Part shown: positions 54,921-63,153 of the stretch, in pieces
Layout: every line of letters starts with the position of its first letter
Numbering within the stretch: the first letter of the stretch is position 1
Source of the DNA: Acinetobacter celticus
GTDB taxonomy: Bacteria > Pseudomonadota > Gammaproteobacteria > Pseudomonadales > Moraxellaceae
Reading direction: 5' to 3'
Assembly (NCBI RefSeq): GCF_001707755.1
Contig: NZ_MBDL01000012.1
Coordinates: 1 to 64,000 of the forward strand
Length of the DNA stretch: 64,000 nt
Made by a program: the position numbers and the translations under genes
The notes under the pieces: model-generated
Databases searched by the model: none
What the model was told of the DNA's origin: nothing
Seen by the model: only the letters and a program-made list of their open reading frames with translations

Positions 54921-57026
54921 ATGCCAGGCTCAGTGGTCAGTCAAGCCAAGCAACAGCTCAAGATGATTATCGACGCTTATCTTTTAGAAAGTGAAGTCGT
55001 TCGTGTGCTCGAAGCTTGCGACTACGCAGATGCTGCGCATGACGGAGTAACCCGTAAAAGTGGCGAACCGTATATTTTACATCCTATTGCTGTCAGCTGT
55101 ATTTTGGCACATATGCGCTTAGACCCAGAAACTTTAATGGCTGCGCTTCTGCATGACGTGATTGAAGACACCGAATTCAACAAAGATGATATTAGTCTTA
55201 AATTTGGCAAAACGGTCGCTGAACTGGTTGATGGTGTGACTAAATTAAGCCAATCCAGTGACAAAGAGTTTAATAAAGCTGCCTCTTTTCGAAAAATATT
55301 ACAGGCCACCTTACAAGACCCGCGCGTCATTATTATTAAACTGGCCGACCGTTACCACAACATGACCACGCTGGACGCCTTACGAACTGACAAACGCGCG
55401 CGTATTGCCAAAGAAACTTTTGAAATTTTCGTCCCAATGGCACGTTTAGTTGGCATGAACGAAATGGCCGACAATTTAGAACATCTGTGTTATCAAAATC
55501 TTGATTTAGATATGTATAACAATATTCAAGATGCTTTATTACAAACCAAACCCAAACGCTGTGAATATCAAACCAAGTGGGAAAACAACCTAACCGACCT
55601 ACTCCAAAACAATAAAATTACAGGTCGAATTAAAAAGAAAAATAATAATATTGAATTGCTACGACACTTTGTGAAAAATGATATTGATCTGCAAGAGCTA
55701 ACGCATAGCCATGCTTTTGAAATTATTTTACAAAGCATTGCCGATTGTGACCGTCTGGCCGACATTTTACGCAATAGTTTTCAAGTCTTACATTATGAAG
55801 ATCATATTCGTCGCCCTTTGCCGGGTGGCAATCAATCGTTGATGATGCGATTAAAAGGTGAAGAGACCACACTCTCTTTGACCATTCAAACTGAGTTAAT
55901 GCGTAAAGCTGCGCGTTTTGGCGTGGTTTTGGGGGAAAATGCACCTCAAGCCTGTCGTTCTGCAATTCAAGCCTCTATGCAAAACTTGAACGTATTGGTC
56001 GATGGTGAATGCGCCAAAACCACCTTCAATGAATTACTCGATTATTTGCATCAAGAAAAAATTTGGGTTTATACCCCACATGGTCATCTACATGAGTTAC
56101 CTCAGGGTGCCACAGCTGTCGATTTTGCCTATTCCGCCAGTTTATTCTTAGGTAACCATGCGGTAGGTGCAAAAATTAATGGTGAAACCAAGCCATTATC
56201 TACACCACTACAAAGTGGCCAAGTCATCGAAATTATTACCGATGTGCTTGCAACACCAAACCCAGATTGGCTAAGTTTTATCAACACACAAAAAGCCCGT
56301 CGTGCCTTGCAAAACATCTTACGTGAGCAAGATATTGACGAACAGCGCCTTGTCGGTGAACAAGCGCTTAATCGTGCATTAAAGCTGTTTAATCGCTCCA
56401 TTAAAGACATTACTCAAGCTGATTGGAACAATGTTCTCGAATGGCGCCATTTAAGTAGCCTTGATCATCTGTATGAACAAATTGCCGTGGGTGACTTATT
56501 ACCTCAGTTAGTTGCAAACCACCTATTTGCACAAGATGCCCCACAGGATTCTGCCAGTTCGGACCGTCTCATTCAAGGGACTGATGGCATTGATATTAAA
56601 TATGCGCATTGTTGCAATCCAGTGTTGGATGACCCAATTCAAGGGCATTTGTCGCGCCGTGGTTTAATTGTGCACCGCTCGCGTTGCCACAATCTTTTGC
56701 ACGAACAGCATTTGCACCCTGAAAATATTATGCCCCTACAATGGAATACTGAAAATATTGAGGATGTTAGTTTTACAGCTTTCCTCAGTATTAATATTCC
56801 AATGAATGATGAACAAATTTCAGAACTGATCTATCAGTGCCGTAAAGAAAAAGTTGGGGTTGAGTCTGTGCATACCCATGACAATAAAACCTATGTCAAT
56901 ATTGTGGTTCACAACCGCAAACAAATTGCTGAAGTCATTCGCAACCTGCGCATGCATTTTGGCTTTCCTCGTATTGCTCGCCTTGCACAGCCCGTCAATA
57001 CAGTAGAAACCTCTATAGCCAGTTAA
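54921..57026 (+). CDS. spoT: (p)ppGpp hydrolase SpoT with degenerate synthetase domain
   Basis: 701 residues. The N-terminal HD hydrolase domain is intact (LLHDVIEDTEF, KLADRYHNM, HPIAVSCI). The region for the synthetase lacks the usual RxKxxxSxxxK and GYQSLHT motifs; instead it has IADCDRLADILRNSFQVL and NQSLMMRLKG. TGS (HGHLHELPQGATAVDFAY), zinc-finger/Cys (KYAHCCNPVLDD) and ACT domains follow. Moraxellaceae SpoT is known to be a hydrolase without synthesis activity, which agrees. It controls ppGpp with a separate RelA elsewhere. Confidence 0.92.
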   Translation: MPGSVVSQAKQQLKMIIDAYLLESEVVRVLEACDYADAAHDGVTRKSGEPYILHPIAVSCILAHMRLDPETLMAALLHDVIEDTEFNKDDISLKFGKTVAELVDGVTKLSQSSDKEFNKAASFRKILQATLQDPRVIIIKLADRYHNMTTLDALRTDKRARIAKETFEIFVPMARLVGMNEMADNLEHLCYQNLDLDMYNNIQDALLQTKPKRCEYQTKWENNLTDLLQNNKITGRIKKKNNNIELLRHFVKNDIDLQELTHSHAFEIILQSIADCDRLADILRNSFQVLHYEDHIRRPLPGGNQSLMMRLKGEETTLSLTIQTELMRKAARFGVVLGENAPQACRSAIQASMQNLNVLVDGECAKTTFNELLDYLHQEKIWVYTPHGHLHELPQGATAVDFAYSASLFLGNHAVGAKINGETKPLSTPLQSGQVIEIITDVLATPNPDWLSFINTQKARRALQNILREQDIDEQRLVGEQALNRALKLFNRSIKDITQADWNNVLEWRHLSSLDHLYEQIAVGDLLPQLVANHLFAQDAPQDSASSDRLIQGTDGIDIKYAHCCNPVLDDPIQGHLSRRGLIVHRSRCHNLLHEQHLHPENIMPLQWNTENIEDVSFTAFLSINIPMNDEQISELIYQCRKEKVGVESVHTHDNKTYVNIVVHNRKQIAEVIRNLRMHFGFPRIARLAQPVNTVETSIAS

Positions 57027-57096
57027 TTATTTTGATTAAGTCGCTGATTTGTTGCTTAATCGAGTATGATGTCTAAAGAAGATAAAGGAGAAATCA

Positions 57097-57480
57097 ATGT
57101 CCCGCCAAGTAATTCATACCGAAAATGCACCTGCCGCAATTGGCACATATTCCCAAGCAATTCTGGTTGGCAATACCTTGTATCTTTCGGGTCAAATTGG
57201 CTTAGATCCATACAGCATGGAATTGGTCGAAGGCATTGAAGCTCAAATTCGTCGTGTTTTTGATAACCTAAAAGCTGTATGTGAAGCAGCTGGTGGCTCT
57301 TTGGCAGACATTGCCAAACTGAATATTTTCCTTACCGATCTTTCCAACTTTCAACTGGTCAACCAAATTATGGGTGAATATTTTGCACAACCCTACCCTG
57401 CTCGCGCAGCACTTGGTGTTGCAAGCCTGCCTAAAAATGCACTGGTAGAAATGGATGGAATTGTTATTATTAATCAATAA
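57097..57480 (+). CDS. ridA: RidA-family 2-iminobutanoate deaminase
   Basis: 127 residues of the YjgF/RidA fold: [26 protein letters not shown] (in part), catalytic Arg in [21 protein letters not shown] (in part). Hydrolyses reactive enamine/imine intermediates. Follows spoT by 70 bases; an AAAGGAG ribosome site precedes its ATG. Confidence 0.93.
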   Translation: MSRQVIHTENAPAAIGTYSQAILVGNTLYLSGQIGLDPYSMELVEGIEAQIRRVFDNLKAVCEAAGGSLADIAKLNIFLTDLSNFQLVNQIMGEYFAQPYPARAALGVASLPKNALVEMDGIVIINQ

Positions 57481-57636
57481 ATTATAAAAACCATCAAATA
57501 CCAATCCTTATATATTTCGCTCTAAACTATTAATCACTCTTGCGCGGAAATTCGAGTAACACTCGGATTTCCGCACAGGTGATGTTTTTTTATTCAAAAC
57601 TCCAATCATCTTAAGACGATTTTTAAATGATTTTAA

Positions 57637-57666
57637 TTGACAAACGATAACAATTATCAATAATAT
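57637..57666 (+). promoter_or_regulatory. bfd promoter with Fur-box-like palindrome
   Basis: TTGACA (57637-57642), an 18-base spacer and TAATAT (57661-57666). The palindrome GATAA-CAA-TTATC (57646-57658) fills the spacer and resembles a Fur site, consistent with iron-repressed bfd. Confidence 0.55.
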
Positions 57667-57701
57667 TACTTATCTTATTTATTCACTGTGGTTGTAGCCA
57701 A

Positions 57702-57896
57702 ATGTATGTTTGTTTGTGCCGTGGTATTACAGATCAAGACATTAAAGATGCCGTTGCCAATGGAGCCGAAAGCTATCGCGAAGTACGTGACCTGCTTGAC
57801 CTAGGCACATGCTGTGGTCGCTGTGCACCTGAAGCACGCGCAATCATCAGCGATGAAGTTTCACAGCTTGTTGCTCGTTTGGCCATCGCAGCTTAA
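57702..57896 (+). CDS. bfd: Bacterioferritin-associated ferredoxin
   Basis: 64 residues. Four cluster ligands in the expected spacing: Cys4, Cys6, Cys38 and Cys41 (MYVCLC and LGTCCGRC). Bfd carries a [2Fe-2S] cluster and reduces stored iron in bacterioferritin to release it. A probable promoter with a Fur-like palindrome lies upstream; a strong terminator follows before bfr. Confidence 0.93.
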   Translation: MYVCLCRGITDQDIKDAVANGAESYREVRDLLDLGTCCGRCAPEARAIISDEVSQLVARLAIAA

Positions 57897-57955
57897 TTCC
57901 AATTTTTTTTATAATCATAACGATAAATTAATGGTCTGCGGATCATTCCTCCTCC

Positions 57956-57981
57956 CCGCTTATGACTCTAAGCGGTTTTTT
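57956..57981 (+). terminator. Terminator after bfd
   Basis: CCGCTTA / TAAGCGG stem then TTTTTT, 60 bases after the stop codon. Confidence 0.85.
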
Positions 57982-58130
57982 ATTTCTGCAGTGTTGATTC
58001 GTCTTGATTGCGATTTTCATTTGCTGTTCAATAAATTACTCGCTAACTCACACAATCTTGTTTAAGATATTTCTAATAAAGTTTTATTGCCTGCATCACT
58101 CAAGGCAACATATTTGATGGAGTAAGTGCA

Positions 58131-58595
58131 ATGAAAGGCAATCGTGATGTAATTAATCAGTTAAATCAGGTGCTTTATCATCATTTAACTGCAATCAATC
58201 AATATTTTTTGCATTCGCGTATGTTTAATGACTGGGGCATTGAAAAATTAGGTTCTGCTGAATATAAAGAATCGATCCGTCAAATGAAGCATGCAGATAA
58301 GATTATTGAACGAGTTTTATTTTTAGAAGGTTTACCCAATTTACAGCATTTAGGGAAGTTGTATATTGGTCAGCATACCGTTGAAGTGCTCAACTGTGAT
58401 GTACGTAAGGTCAAAGAAAATATAGAAGCCATACAACAGGCTGTGGCTTTAGCTGAAAAAGAAATGGATTACGTTACGCGTGATTTAGTGCAAGAAATTT
58501 TAGAGAAAGAAGAAGAATGGCTAGATTGGACGACCACACAACTTGATTTGGTTGAGACAGTGGGTGTTGAGAATTATATTCAGAGTCAGATTTAA
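58131..58595 (+). CDS. bfr: Bacterioferritin lacking most ferroxidase ligands
   Basis: 154 residues. It aligns without gaps to E. coli Bfr through the four-helix core. The haem-axial Met52 is kept (RQMKHADK). Of the di-iron ligands, E. coli Glu18, Glu51, Glu94 and His130 are His18, Gln51, Val94 and Trp130 here; only His54 and Glu127 remain. It is therefore likely a haem-binding, non-ferroxidase subunit that needs a second Bfr for iron oxidation. Gene order bfd-bfr is usual. Ribosome site GGAG precedes the ATG. Confidence 0.93.
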   Translation: MKGNRDVINQLNQVLYHHLTAINQYFLHSRMFNDWGIEKLGSAEYKESIRQMKHADKIIERVLFLEGLPNLQHLGKLYIGQHTVEVLNCDVRKVKENIEAIQQAVALAEKEMDYVTRDLVQEILEKEEEWLDWTTTQLDLVETVGVENYIQSQI

Positions 58596-58609
58596 TTTTT
58601 AGAATTTGA

Positions 58610-58650
58610 AGACATAAAAAATGCCAGATAATCTGGCGTTTTTTATGTCT
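58610..58650. terminator. Bidirectional terminator, bfr / truncated pilin gene
   Basis: Long near-perfect stem AGACATAAAAAATGCCAGAT / ATCTGGCGTTTTTTATGTCT with one wobble. Confidence 0.85.
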
Positions 58651-59077
58651 AGATTCCCTTACAGGCAGAAGGTAAGTAAAGCTGTCTAATTTCGGTTGAG
58701 ACACACTCCCAACGTGCAGAGCCATTACCTACATAATCCATCATGGCAAAGATGAGCTTCTTTCCTGCAACACCATCATTCATTCCGACTGTATTAAATT
58801 TAAATTCAAAAGCACATACAGCTAATGGATAAGTCGCATTTAAAGCAATACTACGTACATATTTTGAGTTAATTAACCCTGTAGATATTGCCCCCATATC
58901 GGATAATGATGTGGGGCAAGCACCTGTATCACTATAAACAGCGATTAGCTCTCCTTTATAAGCGCTAGCCATACCCAAAGCCTCAGAAACCTGAGCACGG
59001 GTTGTATAGTTTTGATAGGCTGGAATTGCGATTGCAGCCAAAACACCAATGATTGCGACAACAATCATGAGTTCAAT
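58649..59077 (-). pseudogene. 5'-truncated type IV pilin gene
   Basis: The frame encodes a full pilin from [12 protein letters not shown] onward, including the [18 protein letters not shown] helix and a C-terminal pair of cysteines (WECVST, SACKG). The codon before the first Ile is TAA and the DNA upstream no longer looks like a pilin leader, so the leader and the first four mature residues (G|FTL) are lost. Without the PilD site it cannot be a functional prepilin. The internal ATG at 59068 has no ribosome site. Possible silent pilin copy or relic of an older pilA. Confidence 0.8.
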
Positions 59078-59096
59078 TTATTCCATAAGTCACTTT

Positions 59097-59202
59097 ATAT
59101 GGACATGCATCAAATAGTTGAATTATCTTGGTTTACTTCATCTTTCATATTGTCCATATGGACATAGTTTTCAATAGACAAATTTTTCCAATTTGTCCAT
59201 AT
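59097..59202. repeat. Cluster of TGTCCATAT sites
   Basis: A perfect 14-base palindrome TGTCCATATGGACA (59151-59164) with one half-site on each side: ATATGGACA at 59097-59105 and TGTCCATAT at 59194-59202. Spacing 46-48 and 43 bases. This looks like a set of operators for an unknown dimeric repressor, upstream of the truncated pilin gene and near a broken small gene. Confidence 0.45.
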
Positions 59203-59267
59203 CAGAAAATGGCTTTTACTCAGGGCGATAGCATGAATTTTATGAAGCAAACTAATCGTGAGATATT

Positions 59268-59480
59268 TTAAAATTTTGACAAGCTAAAAATAGAGTAAAA
59301 ATTCCAGCCTAATTTATAAGCCAATTTCTGTATTTCTTCTTTATGCTGAAGAATCAAACGTTTTGCATGATGGATAGCAATACGATGAGTCGCTTCATCA
59401 TCACCAAATTGCATGAACACAACTTTTACAGCTGGACAAAGTATTCATTCGGTTATTTTAAAGTCTTTAAGTCGTTTCAC
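59268..59480 (-). pseudogene. Small gene with an in-frame TGA
   Basis: 71-codon frame from GTG (59480), with a strong GGGGGGAG ribosome site seven bases upstream. It reads MKRLKDFKITE, then TGA, then ILCPAVKVVFMQFGDDEATHRIA (in part) and ends KLGWNFYSIFSLSKF. Because the ribosome site is good and the frame after the TGA is well formed, this looks like a nonsense mutation in a small gene. No family recognised; a second possible start ATG lies after the TGA. Confidence 0.5.
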
Positions 59481-59773
59481 TCTATTACTCCCCCCCATGT
59501 ATGAAATATTCCACATAGAACAGCACTTTCAATTTTAGATTGCTTTCATCCGCACACAAGCAATCAGTAATAAACCAATATAGTTGTCTGCTTGGTTAAC
59601 TGTTAATAATTTAGCATTTACAGCGATAAACCACTTGCAATACGACTTCTCACAAAACCAACAAAACTGACATTTTTTGTCACTTAATTACATAAATTTA
59701 CTTTTGTAATTTTTAAGATTTTTAATCTATTAAACAAAGTATTGATTTCATGTGGAATAATTAGATAATATGT
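59481..59773. other. Region upstream of pilA
   Basis: AT-rich, no supported ORF. The pilA sigma-54-type promoter begins at its right edge (59774). Confidence 0.4.
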
Positions 59774-59792
59774 TCTGGCATACTTTATGCTA
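59774..59792 (+). promoter_or_regulatory. Sigma-54 (-24/-12) promoter for pilA
   Basis: TTCTGGCATACTTTATGCT has GG at 59777-59778 and GC at 59789-59790, ten bases between, the sigma-54 spacing, with TGG and TGC contexts. In other gammaproteobacteria pilA is driven by RpoN with PilSR. Transcription would start about 59802, giving a ~50-base leader. Confidence 0.7.
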
Positions 59793-59851
59793 ACTATAAC
59801 TTAGCTTACAAAGCTTATAATTAAATTAACAAAACATTTGTGGAGAATGTT

Positions 59852-60265
59852 ATGAATGCTCAAAAAGGCTTTACGCTGATCGAGTTGATGATTGTTGTTG
59901 CTATTATCGGTATTTTGGCTGCAATTGCTATTCCTGCCTATAGTAATTACCAAGCAAAATCTAAACTGACTGCTGGTTTATCTGAAATTTCTGCCGGTAA
60001 AACAGCCATTGAAGATCGTATCAACAATGGGGACGATATCGCTACTGTCGCGGATATTGGTGTAAATGGCTCAACTTCAAACTGTACTATTGAGGCAGAG
60101 TTTACTGATGGTGCTGGTACAATTGAATGTGCAGTTAAAAATGCTCCATCACAAGTTCGTGATGCAACAATAACCTGGACACGTACAGCCTCGGGCGATT
60201 GGACTTGCGTAACAGCAGATTCTGCTGATGCATCTCTTGCACCTAAATCTTGCCCACAAGCATAA
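59852..60265 (+). CDS. pilA: Major type IV pilin PilA
   Basis: 137 residues. Leader [21 protein letters not shown] (in part) with Glu5. GGAG precedes the ATG at 59852, so the frame extension to 59840 is not used. Four cysteines ([22 protein letters not shown]); the last two form the usual pilin D-region loop. Threonine- and serine-rich stretches provide possible glycosylation sites. A sigma-54 promoter precedes it and a perfect terminator separates it from the glycosyltransferase gene. Confidence 0.93.
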   Translation: MNAQKGFTLIELMIVVAIIGILAAIAIPAYSNYQAKSKLTAGLSEISAGKTAIEDRINNGDDIATVADIGVNGSTSNCTIEAEFTDGAGTIECAVKNAPSQVRDATITWTRTASGDWTCVTADSADASLAPKSCPQA

Positions 60266-60284
60266 TCAAAAGTTGTAAAGTCAT

Positions 60285-60312
60285 AAAAAGAGAGCTTCCT
60301 GCTCTCTTTTTT
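60285..60312 (+). terminator. Terminator after pilA
   Basis: Perfect AAAAAGAGAGC / GCTCTCTTTTT stem with T run; read-through would still reach the glycosyltransferase gene 28 bases further on. Confidence 0.85.
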
Positions 60313-60339
60313 ATATATCTATTGAAAGTGTAAGTTACC

Positions 60340-62226
60340 ATGATAAAAAAACAATTACCCTATCTTCTTTTGATATTCTCATTACTATTCGTATATGTTA
60401 TTTACTCTTGGGGATTCTCTGGGGCACTGTATTATGATGACTTCCGTCCTTTAAGTGGTTTAGCAAATATTCATGATCTAAACTCGGCACTTTTCTATAT
60501 TTTTAATGAAAGTTCAGGTCCACTTGGTCGTCCCATATCTATGCTTAGCTTTTTGCTTAATACTAACGATTGGGATCAAAACTTAAGTGGTTTTTTCCAA
60601 ATAAATACACTGATCCATTTATTTAATGGAATACTCGTTTTTTTTATTAGCTGTAAAATTTTTAATTTAATTTACTCACAATCAGAAAAAAATAAATGGC
60701 TCGCTTTAGCAGTGAGCTCACTTTGGCTTATTTCTCCTCTATTAGTATCGACACAACTCATTGCCGTACAAAGAATGGCATCTTTATCTGCTTTATTTGT
60801 GTTTTCGGGTGTTCTAGGCTACTTAAAAGGCTTAGATGTACAAAAACAGAGACCAACTTTAGGGTTATGTATTCAGTTAGGTAGCATATTTATTTTTACA
60901 CTACTTGCCATGTTCTCTAAAGAAAATGGAATTTTACTACCTCTTTTTACTCTAGCCCTCGAATACACCATTGTTCAACAGTACTACCAACATCAAAATT
61001 TTAAAAAATTAAGATTTATACTTTTTTTCTCATGCTTAATTGTCATTTTAGGCTATCTTTTAAGCACCATTCCGCATGCAGAACATAGTTACTCTGTACG
61101 TAACTACACCTTGTACGAACGTATCATCACACAACCACAAATTTTAATAGATTATGTACGCTTAGCTTTTGTTCCAGATATTTTTTCTTACAACCCTTTT
61201 CATGATAATTATCCTAAAAATACTCAGCTATCAGGAAACCTCCTAGCAATTTTCAGTAACATCATCTGGTTAGTGTTGTTGATAGCTGCTCTCATTTTAA
61301 GAAAAAGATATACAGTTTTTTCTTTTGCAATATTATGGTTTTTTGCTGGACATATACTCGAGTCGACTGTGATTGGTTTAGAGCTTTATTATGAGCATCG
61401 CAACTATATTGCAATTCTAGGCCTATATTTATTAATTATTTATGCATTAAATCAACTCACAGTACATCATGGAAAATTTACGAATTTAATTTGGGGGAGC
61501 TTCGTTGTTTATTTAGTATTTTTATCATTTATCACCTTTCAAGTTACTTCACTTTGGGGTAAACCTGAACAAGCTGCACAAGCATGGTTCATTAATCAAG
61601 AAGGCTCATCTCGTGCTACTGAACACCTGGCTCTCATGTGGTTACAACAAGGGAAAGTTGAACCTGCTTATGAAATATTAAAAAGACAAAAAGACAATTG
61701 TCCCACGTGTTTAAATTCCCAAATTCAATATTTGATGCTCAGTTGTGTTCTCAAAAAGCAAGATAAAACCCAAAGACAATTGATCTACATAAAAGATCTT
61801 AGTAAAACACAAAAGTTTATTTCAGGTGCTCCATCTGCTCTTCAGGCTCTATTTAGTCAAATCGAAACAAAGCAATGTGAATATATATCATCACAGGACC
61901 TTAAAGAGATTAATCAGAGCCTAATTAAAAATACACCTGTTGTGAGCCTTGGGAAAGGAAACCATTTAGCGATGTATGTAAATTTGTATCAAATTGCTCA
62001 ATATGAACATAATCAGAACTTAGAGTGGACATCACTACTTAAAATTTGGGATTTAAGTCGTAATACTGGAACAGGATCAATTATTTTGAAAAAATATATT
62101 CATGATCAAAAATTTAATGAAGCAAAAGATTTTTATACGAAACAATTATGTAATACAAGCAAGAAGATATTTGATAATGGTCATGGCAAAATTTGTTTAG
62201 ACTTAAAAAATCAATACAAATTTTAA
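60340..62226 (+). CDS. GT-C-fold membrane glycosyltransferase with C-terminal TPR-like region (probable pilin glycosyltransferase)
   Basis: 628 residues. About ten TM helices in the first 400 residues; just after TM1 lies GALYYDDFRPLSG, an acidic motif (DD) like the catalytic loop of GT-C enzymes that use lipid-linked sugars. Residues ~415-628 are soluble, helical and partly TPR-like (HLALMWLQQGKVEPAYEILK). It is not PglL or TfpO. TfpW of some Pseudomonas is a membrane glycosyltransferase downstream of pilA with a comparable place. Directly after pilA, followed by a GT2 gene. Its DNA is AT-richer than its left neighbours, suggesting transfer. Confidence 0.75.
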   Translation: MIKKQLPYLLLIFSLLFVYVIYSWGFSGALYYDDFRPLSGLANIHDLNSALFYIFNESSGPLGRPISMLSFLLNTNDWDQNLSGFFQINTLIHLFNGILVFFISCKIFNLIYSQSEKNKWLALAVSSLWLISPLLVSTQLIAVQRMASLSALFVFSGVLGYLKGLDVQKQRPTLGLCIQLGSIFIFTLLAMFSKENGILLPLFTLALEYTIVQQYYQHQNFKKLRFILFFSCLIVILGYLLSTIPHAEHSYSVRNYTLYERIITQPQILIDYVRLAFVPDIFSYNPFHDNYPKNTQLSGNLLAIFSNIIWLVLLIAALILRKRYTVFSFAILWFFAGHILESTVIGLELYYEHRNYIAILGLYLLIIYALNQLTVHHGKFTNLIWGSFVVYLVFLSFITFQVTSLWGKPEQAAQAWFINQEGSSRATEHLALMWLQQGKVEPAYEILKRQKDNCPTCLNSQIQYLMLSCVLKKQDKTQRQLIYIKDLSKTQKFISGAPSALQALFSQIETKQCEYISSQDLKEINQSLIKNTPVVSLGKGNHLAMYVNLYQIAQYEHNQNLEWTSLLKIWDLSRNTGTGSIILKKYIHDQKFNEAKDFYTKQLCNTSKKIFDNGHGKICLDLKNQYKF

Positions 62227-62263
62227 GAGTATTAAGTATGATGCGAAATTTTTGGGGAAGTTC

Positions 62264-63115
62264 GTGAAAGTTAGTATAGTTATACCCGCAAAAAATGAGT
62301 CTGCTGCAATTGGGAAAACCATTGAGCAGATTCAACAATTGCAATTGGCGCATGAAATTATAGTCGTCAATGATGGCTCTACAGACCAAACCCAACAAGT
62401 TGCAGAAAGTGCGGGTGCTAAAGTGCTCACTCATCCCTATTCTAAAGGTAATGGTGCGGCCATTAAAACAGGCGCACGTACTGCAGCGGGTGACATCATT
62501 ATATTTATGGATGCCGATGGACAGCATGATCCACAAGACATTCCGCACTTACTGAAAAAAATTGAACAAGGTTATGATTTAGTTGTAGGTGCAAGACAAA
62601 AAGGCTCACAAGCCAGTATTGGTCGTGGGATTGCAAATAGTTTATATAATAATCTAGCAACCTATATGACAGAGCATCCAGTTGAAGACTTAACCTCTGG
62701 TTTTCGTGCAGTTCGAGCAGAAAAGTTCCGTGAATTTTTATATTTACTGCCAAATGGATTTTCCTACCCAACCACCAGCACCATGGCATTTTTCCGTGCA
62801 GGTTACTCAGTGACTTATGTACCAATACATGCAGCAAAACGCATTGGTAAAAGTCATATTCAACCACTGAAAGATGGTGTACGCTTCTTTTTAATTATTT
62901 TTAAAATTGCTACGCTATTTTCACCATTAAAAATGTTCCTTCCAATCGCAGTTTTTTTATTTATGATGGCAACGGGTTGGTATGGCTATACTCTATGGGA
63001 TGCGGGTCGTTTTACTAATATGAGTGCACTACTCTATACAGGCAGTATTATGATTTTCTTAATGGGGCTTATTTCAGAGCAAGTCACAACTTTGATGTAT
63101 AAAGATAGAAATTGA
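62264..63115 (+). CDS. GT2 polyprenyl-phosphate glycosyltransferase
   Basis: 283 residues from a GTG at 62264 (GGGG six bases upstream; the frame is open to TTG 62252). GT-A catalytic domain: VSIVIPAKNESAAIGKTI, VVNDGSTD, MDADGQHDPQDI (DxD motif), RGIANSLYN and TSGFRAVRA. Two TM helices at the C-terminus, as in DPM1/GtrB-like polyprenyl-phosphate glucosyl or mannosyl transferases. It would make the lipid-linked sugar used by the GT-C enzyme. Confidence 0.88.
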   Translation: MKVSIVIPAKNESAAIGKTIEQIQQLQLAHEIIVVNDGSTDQTQQVAESAGAKVLTHPYSKGNGAAIKTGARTAAGDIIIFMDADGQHDPQDIPHLLKKIEQGYDLVVGARQKGSQASIGRGIANSLYNNLATYMTEHPVEDLTSGFRAVRAEKFREFLYLLPNGFSYPTTSTMAFFRAGYSVTYVPIHAAKRIGKSHIQPLKDGVRFFLIIFKIATLFSPLKMFLPIAVFLFMMATGWYGYTLWDAGRFTNMSALLYTGSIMIFLMGLISEQVTTLMYKDRN

Positions 63116-63153
63116 ACCTTAACATTGAGTTATGAAAACAGGAATTCTATACT

